The translations under genes and the position numbers were made by a program. Positions 49,031 through 59,796 of a stretch of DNA of 64,000 nucleotides are shown piece by piece. This DNA comes from Strigamia acuminata (Eukaryota; Arthropoda; Chilopoda; Geophilomorpha; Linotaeniidae). How positions within the stretch are numbered: position 1 is the stretch's first letter; every line of letters begins with the position of its first letter. A model generated the notes under the pieces. It had not been told where the DNA came from and did not search any database. It saw nothing but the letters and a program-made list of their open reading frames with translations. The stretch spans positions 44,834,581-44,898,580 of the forward strand of contig OX442314.1 of NCBI GenBank assembly GCA_949358305.1. Direction: 5' to 3'.

Positions 49031-49851
49031 TGTCGCGTCCTACCTGGTAATAGGTTTAAATAGCGCTAACGTGTAATACTTTACCTGTGATCAATTATGC
49101 AAATACCCAAATGAATACCAAATGTATTTAAATGAACAAGTAATTTATTCAGTAGGCTTGAAGGCCTTAAAATACACTTAGTAATAATTCTAGAGTCGAC
49201 GTGGTCAGCGTCGAACAAAGGATTTCTCAAGATGGCGTCGTCGGTTCCGCGTGGTCGACGGAACAAAGGCGGCGTCTCGAGTTGTCGTTAATTCGTCACG
49301 GATTCGTCTTCACGGACGCGGTGGAATGCTCTTTCGAGTCTTCTATCCGTGCCTGTTGTCTAGGGTTTGGTTTAGCGTCGCAGAGGCCTCGTCTAGGAAC
49401 TTTGGGGTTCCCTACAAAGCACTCGGACACTTACTTCGGCGAATAATCGTCTGGGCGATTATTCTGGGTGATTTCACGAGGGCTACTCTCGTGCTTTCGC
49501 AGGAATAGCTCGCAAGTGACTTCGTGAGAGTTACAGTTTGCACTTTACTCAGCGATCCTCGATCAATCCTAACTTGTAGTTGAAGTTGGCCTGACGGTGA
49601 GGTAGTTGCTGTGTTCTTGGTGTCGTTTGTGTAAGTTCTAACTTTAGGCGGGAAACACAGCCTTTTATGCAGTGGGGTGAAGGGCCGGCGATCAACCAAT
49701 GGGGGCTGACCACCAGCCGCTTCCTCCCCTCGGGGCACACACCTGCCATGGGGAGGCGGAGCCAACTCGGGGGGGAACGACTCTTCAATCATAGTGACTC
49801 AGAGGACAAGTATCCGCCCTGGGGGGACACTTATCCAACTGGGTCACCACA
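49031..49851 (-). repeat. 5' LTR of E2
   Basis: 821 bp, TG..CA, partner of 36995-37815. Confidence 0.96.
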
Positions 49852-49855
49852 CAGT

Positions 49856-51018
49856 CTTCTCTCGACTACCCACTCAAACTGGTAACTGCTTTGATCGGCG
49901 CGGTGAGACCTGAGGGTCCGAGAATAGCCACGTTCGATGTATGTTGTTCTCAATGAACTGATTGAATCTTCTAGCTTGGGGTTGTTGGCAGGGTGACTTC
50001 GATATCGGCCATCTGCGCCTTTTTCACCAGTTCATAATCTAAAAAAATATTAACAAAGAAGGCTGCCCATGGGCGGGTACTGCCAATTAATTGGACAGAT
50101 AGTTAGCATTGGTTTATTGGTATTCTAAAGGAATTGTATTAGACTGTTATAATACGAGCACAATATAGACATCTGAAAATAAATTAGTTTTTAAAAATAT
50201 AAAAAATACTCCGTAATAAAGCAAATGTATTAACTTACCATGTGACTGGATATGGTCTTACCCACTGCAGTATGGGGATTTACTACAATGGAAGGGACGC
50301 ATACATTACGTAAGAATGAGACGGACTCCAGATTGTGGGTTTTGGCCTTTAATCCGTTGTTTAGGGGTTGGAGTCTCCCATCTCCTTTGTGTGGCAGTGC
50401 TATTAGGCACGCTACACCGGCAACCGAGCCGTAGCACACAGGACCTGAGTTCCATAGGTGACGTAGTTCTATCGTACTAACCTAACACGGTCCATGTAGC
50501 TGCTCATGGAGGCTGCAACAGGCTCCAGACCATGTTACTGAGCATCACAGTGGTGAATGGTGAGAGGAGCAGAGTCAGCAGCAGGCAGAGTTGCCTCTGC
50601 TGGCGTCAGGAGCGTAACAGAACATACTTCTCCCCTTCTACCGCGCATTCTTCCTCTCTGTTCTCCAAGCAACGTCTCTCTCTCATCACACCACTCAGCT
50701 CTCTTCTGCATGGGAATGACTGAAATGAAATTCACCAGGTTCGAAAATAGGAGCGGTGAACGAGTTATTCCTCCTAGAAGTCCAATGTTCTTCTGGATAG
50801 GTATCACTCGTATCAGAAGCCTCATACATTTCATGTGCTGATACAACAGTTTTAACAAAATATTTTACGTCTTCATAAAGTGGTGTATCAAATGGTGGAT
50901 TATTCATTAGTACACACACATTCAATTTACTGAAAATTCTAAATCCACATGATTAAATGTACTTAATATCACCAATTATTTGCGGGCCGGAATAAGCGCC
51001 GGGTTGATCAACTAAAAA
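49856..51018 (-). other. Proximal part of duplicated unit 2, exon-like pieces of an unknown gene
   Basis: On the minus strand a 76-codon frame (50925-50695, MNVCVLMNNPPFDTPLYEDV...) lies downstream of the TATA/palindrome block. A second frame (50439-50237, GRLQPLNNGLKAKTHNLESV...) ends at a good ATG|GTAAGT donor, with a T-run acceptor near 50042. The second frame resembles a decayed block at 21340-21420. The protein is not recognised. E2 and E3 interrupt the locus to the left, so this unit is probably inactive. Confidence 0.35.
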
Positions 51019-51060
51019 AAATATATAAACGCCCGGGCTATTAAATGGGGCGGTACGGTA
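51019..51060 (-). promoter_or_regulatory. TATA/palindrome block of unit 2
   Basis: Matches 23112-23154: TATATAAACGCCCGGGC followed by GGCGGTACGGTA on the plus strand; the palindrome is imperfect here. Confidence 0.5.
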
Positions 51061-51344
51061 TTTACTTTATTTGAGCATCATTAGGCCTAATATTAGGCTT
51101 AATACTGCTAAATAACAACTAGAATTAGAAAATCATCTGCGCAGAATGAATGGGATGCTCAGTACCAATTTAGCATCAAGATACTGGGCGCGAATCAAGG
51201 TTGACACTTTTGATATAAATGTGTTTATTAGTTTGTCACTCAAATGTACAACGTAATATTAACATTTCGTTGTGAATAGATAGAAAAGGTAATACAATTC
51301 AATTTATTTGGTTTTTACGGATGTTTAAAAAGCTTTTTATCTAT

Positions 51345-51415
51345 GTTTCTTGCCACACTCATTTTGACACACCTAGCGATACACTTAAAATGTTTCCGAT
51401 AAAACATTCATTATT
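51345..51415 (-). pseudogene. Decayed DEG/ENaC TM2 exon, copy 1
   Basis: The minus strand encodes IGNILSVSLGVSK then a stop, matching IGNILGLSLGLSILS of the intact exon at 51865-52234. The flanking DNA is also alignable. Confidence 0.6.
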
Positions 51416-51527
51416 TGGTTAAAATTAACTTTGTACAGATTATGCTCTTGTTCTTTTCTGAATATTAAAACACAATTCATTTGGTGTTTTCTAATGTCGA
51501 AAAACAATTTTTTCCTAATTTCTTTTT

Positions 51528-51605
51528 TTTTTGCCAAATTCAATATTCGCACATCTAGTGATAGAGTTAAAGTATTGACATTTATTTGTGAATCGAAGAA
51601 AGGGA
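51528..51605 (-). pseudogene. Decayed DEG/ENaC TM2 exon, copy 2
   Basis: The minus strand encodes INVNTLTLSLDVRILNLAKK, a degraded version of the same TM2 segment; the G-x-S filter is lost. Confidence 0.5.
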
Positions 51606-51864
51606 GCAAAATGGCTCCTTAACAAACTAGATCAAGTTTTAATTGCAATTAAAATATGATAAATATTTAAAAAGTTAATAAATTATTATTGTGATTTATC
51701 CAGGAATAAATTGCTCGTGATTTTTTTAAGAATTGCATGATTTAGGTTGCATCATTCTATTTGATTTTGAGTCTAATTTCAGTAATTTTTATCAAATTAT
51801 TAGTGTGCAAATTTGTAACTTAATACTTTTATTTTTTTTCGATGTTGAACCCATCAGAATGATA

Positions 51865-54800
51865 TTATTGTTGGTGATGTTGAAAAATAAGTTTTTCCAT
51901 TTTTCCAGCCACACTCAATATTGACAGACCTAGCGATAAACCTAAAATATTTCCGATGTCGCATATGAACGAGATAATGTCGTATTCAAGTCGGTCAATA
52001 AAAATTTGAATTTTGTTTGTTTCGAAAAAATGGCCTATTACAATGGTCATAAGTCTTTTATAGGATGTAAGTTGTGCCAAGCTAGAGTACTTAGATTCTT
52101 TGCAGGGTATGTGACATTGACATTCATCTTTAACATTTGTGTCAAGAAAAGTCTTTTTGTAGATAGAATCAGTCGTTTTCGCCGATTGAGAAGTGTTGCA
52201 CATGGGATATCGCAGTTGGTCTATGTACGGTAATCTGGGGAGAGAACATTTTTGTTAGCTATGATGTAGTGGTTTATGCATTTTACAAATCTAAATTCGG
52301 TATTCCGATTAACGTGCAGTTAATTTCAAAGTCAAAGATGGGGAATGTGAATAATTTGTTGCCAAAACAATAAATAGAATTTGTTTGAAACAAATGAATA
52401 AATATTTTTTCTGATAGTTGGTTTAGAAACTTTGATGTTTTTATGACTGGGTGCGTATACTGTATGCTGCCAGTACAAACATACCGGCATGTTAATTTTT
52501 CATTCAGTTTTTTGCGGTAACATTGCTTTTTGCACTGATAGAAATCGTTTGGTGGCATACATTTTCGTCTTGGTGTATTTATGCGATCAAACTATTAATA
52601 AATTAAAAGAAATATTTGTTAGTTTATATTTTTGTAATAATTACACAGTGATCACTGATCAGGATTCAATCAATGCATCTTAGATCAGGCAACAAAGCTC
52701 ATACTACTCTGACCGGACTTTGTGGAGTGGACTGGGTATATTTTTTGGGGCCTAAGCTATCCCATATGACTCAAAAACAAGATCTCGGAACCATACTCCA
52801 TTGTAAATTGAGGACTAAGTCTCCTGACATGTATCCTCATGGTTTTCTCTAATTCAATGTTCAAAAACAGTTTTTTTTTGCGACCCATTTTGACATAAAA
52901 TCTACTCTCTTGGAACACTGTATAAGAGCAGTCGGGTGATGGCTTTTTGAGTTTGGAACCAATTGATGCTTTTGACTAAAGTATGATGTGTTCGAGTTTT
53001 CTCACCTTTATCAGGCGATACCCAACCATTACTAAGGTGCCACCTCTGAATGGTAATAATCCATTTGAAGTCAAATCCAAATCTTGGTCTTCTCTTGTTG
53101 TTATGAAAAACTTTGTGATACATGACAATCCATTAACATACGAAATGAAATGACTGATTGATGTGCTTTTTTTACCTCGTAGTATTGGTCACATAACGTC
53201 AATTTAGGAGTCTCGTACAATTTCAGAAGCATCGTGGCTTGGCCATTGTACGGAGCTTCATCTAGTAAAAGGATTTGTGATTAAATTTTTATTCATTCAT
53301 TTTCAGTAAAATCCACCATTCAATCAGTTAATCGGCATTTTCCATATTTTGCGGACGATAAAATGCGTTAGACCAAAGATGTACAGCAAATTTTTGAATC
53401 ATAACATGCGAAGGATCAAAAGATTTAAAAAATGTAAAAAATCAAATTTAAAATTTAATTTTTTATTATTATTTTCATAATTGTCCGAATTATTTTCATG
53501 GGAATGCTCGAAATAATTTTATGGGATTTCTCAGATTTGCAATAAGTTTGGATTATAAGACGCACTTCGGACCATAAGACGCACCCAACTTTTGGTCGAA
53601 TTTTCAAAGTCCGTCTTATGGTCTGCAAAATACTGTAAACTATCTCAAAGCTGAGACTAGCTGACCCGAAATTACCAAGACACAACTACAAGCTCTAGTT
53701 AACTTCAAGTAATTTTATTAACAAACAATTCTTCTTTATATATCTCATTGGTCAGCTCTGATTGGCTGACCAGAAACGAACAGCCCCGATTGGCTGTTTT
53801 ACCCCAAAACGTCTACTGGACATATTTGCGTATGTCTGCCCGCCCCCTGGCGACCGTTGTCGCCCGTCCTCGGTCTCGAACCCGAAAAACTCCACAATAC
53901 GATGATGCAAAATAATATTAAAAACAGAAGAAGTCGAAAGTGTTTTGTCTACAATTCTCGATACAATAACTTATTTGGATTGAAGTGTCGATTGCTTCCA
54001 ATACTGTGACACTCGATAGAAAGGTTGATAATGTAAGTCATTTTGGAGCATGAAGTTAAGACTCACCAATTAAGTAATGTGTACATATTCCTCTTGGGGT
54101 ATTTATTTCAACGTCTGAAAACTGTACCTGTCAAAAGATAACATTTATAAGTTGACTATCTGGTAAGTTGCATAATTCTACTTACGAAATCAAAGGGGGT
54201 TAGAGCTTCTGAAGGGGAAGACTGCTCCCATAGTTCTTCTATTGTGAGGTTTTCTCCTTTTAGGTTTAGTAGGCTCAACATGTGAATGGGACAATCACTT
54301 TGACTCAGATTATTTTCATCAGCATACATCTTCTCCAATTCAACGGTTGTCGGATTCGTCATTACACAAGCTGTTATGTTTGGAAAGGTTACATTTGCTT
54401 CGTCCGCAACTGCAATGTTTACTCGTATGGGATATGCCATGTAAGTCATCAATTTGAAGTATATCATGACTAGAAACAGAGAGGTGCAGCCGAGATAAAC
54501 AACCTTTTCCAATAAGCTTGTGTTTTGAATACAGCTGCAAGGAATTGACTCGTTTTCTTTCAGCAGGGATGAGAAATGGCTTTTTGTTTTGTGGAGATAA
54601 TGCCATACTTTGAAGTGAATTCTTCTATTGTTCCGTGAAGTTGCATTACATTTTCGATAATTGATGATTAATGTGATCAAATCCAAAACTGAAAGTATTG
54701 ACATTCCGAGGTAAAGGCCAATGTTTCCGGCTGCATCAATGAGTAAATCGACAAATCCATAAGCAAATCTTTCTTTGATGACTTCAATAACGGTTGATGC

Positions 54801-55640
54801 TACTCCGTTTTCGCGTTCTGTCAACGGGGCATCTGATGTAGTAGATGTAACATATTTAATCGGCTTTTCTATTTGAGTGCACATTCGGTTGCACAAGCAC
54901 TTTAATTCTGAGTTTATTTTTTTTAGTTTTAAACGAATGCTTTGGTACAGGTTGTATGTATCGATGGAAGTATTGCATGTGTCGCCCGTCTTTCCACTTA
55001 TAAATGGCATTCTGAATAAACATTAGGGAGTTTCATTAATTAAGGCAATTTTGTACTTTTGTAAATTTTGCAATTTTGCAATTTTGAATTTGTCACATGC
55101 TATCAGTTCCGCCAATCATGTGCATAATTGCAAATATGCAAAAGAGAAAAGAATACACAATCACAAAATCAAAGTTAGTTTTCAATTCATTCATTCATTT
55201 CAATTCATTTCAATTCTATAAGAAAAAATTAGAAAACTGAACTGAAATATTGGTGAAAATTGTAGTGAACATGAACTAGTTCACACGGTGTACTTTAGTG
55301 TACTTTGTACTTTAGTACTTTTGTGCTTTGTACTTTGTACTTTAGTGAATGTACAAATATACAAAATTGTCCAGATCATACAATTGCAAAATTGATTAGG
55401 TTAGTAATGTAATCCCCTTTTTGGAAGCATCAGAAATTAATAATTTTGTGGTTAATACGAAATCACAAAATTGCAAAATCATTGATATATAATGAAACCC
55501 CCTAAGAATATTTAATCAAGCTTATGTTAGTATTGTGTATTTGTTCACAAATTCATTTAGATTGCTACTGTGTAGAAAGTGATCCCTCACCTGCACGGTT
55601 GTTGACTGTAAAAATCTTGTAGGCATTTCTCGTGACATTT
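51865..55640 (-). CDS. Concatenated DEG/ENaC (pickpocket-type) sodium channel, partial, TE-disrupted
   Basis: Seven exons: 55640-55591 (cut by E1b), 55011-54186, 54127-54067, 53261-53176, 53110-53006, 52591-52485, 52234-51865. All junctions are GT..AG and in phase. The first exons give the end of unit A: KCHEKC..PCR joined to MPFISGK, extracellular Cys, TM2 GNIGLYLGMSILSVLD with the G-x-S filter. The same exon then runs into unit B: cytosolic linker, TM1 (YLGCTSLFLVMIYF), FPNITACVMTNPTTVE, then GICTHY, the Cys-rich YQCKKQC..LTCR joined to LPYIDQLRYPMC, and TM2 GNILGLSLGLSILS, stop at 51865. The R-codon split (phase 2) is identical in A and B. No ATG separates A from B until inside TM1. The family forms trimeric amiloride-sensitive cation channels in the plasma membrane. 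Confidence 0.83.
53548..53629. mobile_element. Short MITE-like inverted repeat in intron 3
   Basis: ATAAGACGCAC blocks and the inverted GTCCGTCTTATGGTC lie within about 85 bp, typical of short DNA-transposon derivatives. Ends are not defined. Confidence 0.4.
53634..53896 (-). repeat. Solo LTR, 263 bp, in a DEG/ENaC intron
   Basis: Starts TGTAAAC and ends CCACA on the plus strand, flanked by ATAC on both sides (53630-53633 and 53897-53900). Read on the minus strand it begins TGTGGAGTTTTTCGGG and holds TATATAAAG followed by AATAAA, so that is probably its sense. Two perfect hairpins (GGTCAGC..GCTGACC, AACAGCC..GGCTGTT). A different family from E1-E3. Confidence 0.78.
55012..55590 (-). other. 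DEG/ENaC intron between the split Arg codon exons
   Basis: Donor GTGAGG at 55585-55590, acceptor TTTATTCAG before 55011. The intron contains runs of short GTACTTT and CAATTTTG repeats and no coding potential. Confidence 0.65.
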
Positions 55641-56624
55641 TGTGGTGATCTCAAAATATTCACCAACTTAGAAGATTAAATTAATTATCTTCTAATTAAT
55701 TTGACTGTGGCACACGCCAAGTCAGATCATGTGACCGAGGGGAGAAATCCTCTCTAGGCACATATCACCCCAGGTTGTCCGGGGTGAAAACGGTTATTAG
55801 CCGTTATGGTGCAATATGGTGTAATAACCACTAGTTGCACCCATTTGAGCTAAGTGCGCAGGTTTTCTGCGCAATATTGAAGCGTGCTGGGCTCGCGTCT
55901 TGGCTCAAATCGGGACTCTGAAAAATACAACAACAACCTCAACATCACTGCGATATTTGCTCCGACAATACGTATTGATAGAGGACCGTTGTAACTCAGT
56001 TTCATCTGCTATCTTTGTGTCATCCAAAGCACAAAGCCAGCAATTCAGCTTGAATTAGCCGTCGCTAATTCCAGCTATCGAGAAGAAGAAGTTTCCTGAT
56101 CCAAGTGAACCATCGCCATCGTTGCCGCGCGAACGGCAACCATCGCCATCGTACCTGGACCAGACGCCTACAGCCGTCAACCACCGCCGCCGAGCCGTCG
56201 CACGAGCCGTAGAAGAAACCCACGAGAACCATCGTCTTCGACCATCGTTCGTGAGTTTGCCGAGAACGAAGACATTTGCCTTCGATCAACAACATCTCGT
56301 TGTTCAAGCGCCATTTCTGACGCTTTGTAGCTTGCAACAGTCGTTGCAAGCCCTTCCTTTGTTTCATTGTTTCCCGCTCATTTTATTCTTGCGACTTGTT
56401 GCATATCGTGATATTCATAATCATTATTAATATATATATTGTAATTTAAACCGAATAAATAATTGTGTGATTTTTATTACCATAATAAACTGTCTTTTTA
56501 TTCCTATTTTCGTAAACTTAACCCTAGACAAGTTTCGGCCGCGATATAAGTCTTGTTAAGCATTCACCTGCGGTTTCTGCTTAATTTATTAGAAATTAAG
56601 TGGATAAAAACCCGGATCGCAGCA
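55641..56624 (+). repeat. 5' LTR of E1b
   Basis: 984 bp, TGTGGTGATC..GCAGCA. Shares hairpin arms with the E1 LTR (GCTTGCAAC..GTTGCAAGC, GAATTAGC..GCTAATTC) while one loop differs (CGTC here, CGAA in E1 sense). AATAAATAA near 56453 may be its poly(A) signal. Confidence 0.92.
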
Positions 56625-56626
56625 CG

Positions 56627-56644
56627 TGGGGGCCCGTCCGGGAT
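56627..56644 (+). other. E1b primer binding site, tRNA-Pro
   Basis: TGGGGGCCCGTCCGGGAT, identical to E1. Confidence 0.88.
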
Positions 56645-56738
56645 AGTCATTGTATAAATTTTGATAGTTTAAAATTTACCCGCCATTTTTATCTTGCTTA
56701 TCTTTCTTCTCTATCCTTTCTTTGTCTTCATTTGAAAA

Positions 56739-59700
56739 ATGGCGACTCCTTCAGAGAAGAGACCGAGAGGAAGGCCGGCGAAGAGACGAGTGGCGATCGA
56801 TCTACCAGTCGTGGATCAAGAAGTGACTGAGTCACAAGAACTGTTTGAAGCCATGGATCAAACAGCTAACTGTAACTCGGCACAGTTAATCGTGAATGAA
56901 TTCACGCAAGCGTTGGAGCGACAACAGCCATCCCCGCCAAGCGGCCAGTTGGACTTAAACAATCCAACTGGAAGTGGCCGTTCCAAGTCGCAAAACGATG
57001 ATTTGAATTTACGAATTCAATCATCAAGTGCAGAGCACTCGCTGAATTCATCACCGGTTCAAGGTGCAGCACAACAAGATTCTGAGAACTCCAATATGGA
57101 AGTTTCTCATTCTCCCGTGCGTGTAACCATGATGGACGCACTCCGTGAGCAAGCTAGGCTCGAGGGAGTAAAAGTCACTAGCGAAATGACTGTGGAACAA
57201 ATCCACAAAGCTATGGTTCGCAAACAAAGCCAAAAAGACGTTGAAATCGTCAGAACAAGCTTGCAAGCAGAGTTCGAGCGAATGCGTGCAGAAATGCATC
57301 AGCAAAATGCCGAACTAAAACAACAACGTGCGAATGACCATGTTAAGTTGTTACAATTAGAGCAGGAAAAAGCTTCCTGGCTAATTACTGACGAAGAGCA
57401 ACAACAAAGGCTCGAGCAACTAAATCAAGCCCAAAAAGATTTAGAAATTGCTAATGAAAATTTGAGATTGGCCAACGCAAATTTGCGAGAAGCCAACACA
57501 AATTTAATGACTGCCGAACTAACCGCCCCAGTTCGAGCGAGGGAAGTAATTCCCTCCACTTCTCGAAATTACGAGAATCATGCTGCAGAGCAAGCAGCAA
57601 GAGCTAAGAGATTAGCACAACGAGAAAACGAAGTATTTCTCGCTCGACAGCAGTCCGTAATTGATGCTGGTCAAGCCGCCAAAAGTCAAAGTACTGCAGA
57701 GCAGTTATTACGTGCCGACTTAGCTGCGCAAGCTCGTGAAAACGAAATTCTTCGCGCAGATCTGTTGACGGTACAAGAGAACTTTGCAGTAGTCGTACAA
57801 AAAGTACAAGACGTTTGCGGCGAAGATAATTTTGCAAAGCCAGCCCCAGTTTTGCAAAAAGGTGCTTCCAAATCACCTGAGTTGATTGATTTAACATCAG
57901 CTAAACCAAAAGTCAGTCGACAATCAAGTTGGACTGACAGCGATGACTCACGCAGTAGTCGTGGAAGCCGTAATAGTCATCACAGTCGCAAAAAGAGAAA
58001 GCGACAACCAGACCCGACCGAATATCATTCCCCAAAAGTTCCGCAAAATTCGGATAGATTCTTTAGCAATAGTGACCAATTAATTGGATTGCTGGCGAAA
58101 AAGAATAAAGAACGTGAGAAACCACACGATCGTGGACGGTCACACGATAATCCGCGAGAAGGCTCACCAAAACGAGATTGTCACAACGACATCCGTGATG
58201 GGCCGAGATACCGTGGAAATCCGCCAGGTGGTGACCCACCAGGTGGAGACAGTTCAGATGGACATGGAGGTGGCCACTCACGTGACCACAATTCGAATGG
58301 CAATCGAAATGGAAGGGGACCACCAAATGGAGACCGTCGTCCGCCAGATGGCGACGATCCTCCGGACCCTGATCCGTCGCCAAATCCGAATCATGAATCT
58401 GCCTCAGATACAGATTCCTCACGTCCCAGTGTGAGAGGGCGATCTCGTCACAGAACACGTAGTAGAACTCAAAGACCCGATTTTTACACGAAAGATGAGA
58501 TTGACCAGTTGTTGAGGCAAAATGCTCAACAACAGCGAAAAAGCAGAAGGGATAAAATTATTTTGCAAAAAATAAGTGAATTTACTTCTGATAAATGGAC
58601 TCATCAAACAACAGATGAAAAGTTCATTAGATGGGATCGAGTTATCCCACATGCCTATAATGGAAATTGGCAAGCAGGGTCAAACCTCTTGCTGGAAATA
58701 TTCGAACTAGGCAAAGTTCACAGTTTTAGCTGTGAAGGTGCATTGGCCCATCTAGTACCAAGAATACTAGTTGGCGGTGTCAAGGAGTGGTTTCGCAGGA
58801 AAGACTTCACGAAGTGGGATGACTTCGTTAAACAATTTATGTTTAAATTTGGTGAATCGAGCGAAGACATCAAGACGCTCTGGAGATGTCTTAAGCAACG
58901 AAAAGGCGAAAGCTTACATTCGTACATGCTAAGAGCAGAGAATCTGCTTGGCAGAATGCCACATGCTGTTACTGATGCAACAGCAGATGATCAGTTTAGA
59001 GCTGGCCTCACAGAATATAGTAAAAATATTCTGATGATGTCGGACGCTCCCGACCCGGGGAAATTCTCCGAGTTAAACGAATTCATGGAAGTCAATCAAT
59101 TGCGCATTGACGAAAAGTACAAAGCTTATCTTACAGAAGCCGAAAGGTCAGCGTACTTAAAGCGAGAGAAAAGACTCGCTGAGCAAAACAATGAAACCTT
59201 TAATGGTTTGAAATTGTTGCAGCCACCTAGTTACGAAGACTTTCTAGACGAAGTGGATGAGAAGAGTTCGAAAAAAGAATCTTCCAAAAAGGACGTCAAA
59301 AATCCTCATTCAGTTCCTAAGTTACATGCAAATATAACTGGAGCTGAAACTCCGTCGTCTGAAGCTGAAGAAGCTGAAGAGGAGGAGGAAGCAGGAGATG
59401 AGACGTTGGCTTTATTAGCCAAAGCAGCGGCGCTGTTAGCAAAAAATAACCCCGTTGCAGGCAAATGGAAGCCAAAAATGAAACCAAAAAATGTTTCATT
59501 TGACGCATCAAAGGTGAATACCGAAAGGAATTCAAAATCACCCGCGGTGTCGCCAGAGCGCCGGTCTGACGCTCGTTCTCGTTCTGCCTCGCCAGCAGCA
59601 ACGAAAAAGAAATCGCCTGCCACTGATCCATGCAATTTATGCAAAAAATTAGGGCATTGGCAAAAAGACTGCCCTTCCTCTAAAAAGGACAAACCAGTGT

Positions 59701-59762
59701 CAACAGCTGAGTTTGAAAAAGCAGTCAAGATCATAACTGACATGTTTCGAAAAAACTTGTAG
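56739..59762 (+). CDS. gag: E1b Gag (1007 aa)
   Basis: Same plan as E1 gag: AT-hook-like KRPRGRPAKRR at the start, coiled coil, RS/DG-rich linker, capsid-type region, zinc knuckle CNLCKKLGHWQKDC at residue ~965, FRKNL end at TAG 59760-59762. Three residues longer than E1 because of an extra RGS unit in the Ser/Arg stretch. Most differences are single substitutions. Confidence 0.93.
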   Translation: MATPSEKRPRGRPAKRRVAIDLPVVDQEVTESQELFEAMDQTANCNSAQLIVNEFTQALERQQPSPPSGQLDLNNPTGSGRSKSQNDDLNLRIQSSSAEHSLNSSPVQGAAQQDSENSNMEVSHSPVRVTMMDALREQARLEGVKVTSEMTVEQIHKAMVRKQSQKDVEIVRTSLQAEFERMRAEMHQQNAELKQQRANDHVKLLQLEQEKASWLITDEEQQQRLEQLNQAQKDLEIANENLRLANANLREANTNLMTAELTAPVRAREVIPSTSRNYENHAAEQAARAKRLAQRENEVFLARQQSVIDAGQAAKSQSTAEQLLRADLAAQARENEILRADLLTVQENFAVVVQKVQDVCGEDNFAKPAPVLQKGASKSPELIDLTSAKPKVSRQSSWTDSDDSRSSRGSRNSHHSRKKRKRQPDPTEYHSPKVPQNSDRFFSNSDQLIGLLAKKNKEREKPHDRGRSHDNPREGSPKRDCHNDIRDGPRYRGNPPGGDPPGGDSSDGHGGGHSRDHNSNGNRNGRGPPNGDRRPPDGDDPPDPDPSPNPNHESASDTDSSRPSVRGRSRHRTRSRTQRPDFYTKDEIDQLLRQNAQQQRKSRRDKIILQKISEFTSDKWTHQTTDEKFIRWDRVIPHAYNGNWQAGSNLLLEIFELGKVHSFSCEGALAHLVPRILVGGVKEWFRRKDFTKWDDFVKQFMFKFGESSEDIKTLWRCLKQRKGESLHSYMLRAENLLGRMPHAVTDATADDQFRAGLTEYSKNILMMSDAPDPGKFSELNEFMEVNQLRIDEKYKAYLTEAERSAYLKREKRLAEQNNETFNGLKLLQPPSYEDFLDEVDEKSSKKESSKKDVKNPHSVPKLHANITGAETPSSEAEEAEEEEEAGDETLALLAKAAALLAKNNPVAGKWKPKMKPKNVSFDASKVNTERNSKSPAVSPERRSDARSRSASPAATKKKSPATDPCNLCKKLGHWQKDCPSSKKDKPVSTAEFEKAVKIITDMFRKNL

Positions 59763-59796
59763 ACGCAGATCCATCAGGTCTAGTGGACGCTGCGTC
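59750..59796 (+). promoter_or_regulatory. E1b gag-pol -1 ribosomal frameshift signal
   Basis: A AAA AAC at 59750-59756, 5-nt spacer, GACGCAG (59762-59768) paired with CTGCGTC (59790-59796). The only change from E1 is in the unpaired inner part (CA to CG), so the stem is conserved. Confidence 0.9.

Larger units (their letters stand above)
36995..49851 (-). mobile_element. Complete Gypsy-type LTR retrotransposon E2 (12.86 kb)
   Basis: Two 821-bp LTRs, target duplication CAGT (36991-36994 and 49852-49855), tRNA-Pro-like primer site, gag 48947-45807, pol to 41704 in the -1 frame, and spliced ORF3 (41323-41207 and 40647-37861). All frames are open and the LTRs differ at two places I could find. 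Same plan as E1, to which its pol and ORF3 are related. Confidence 0.96.
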
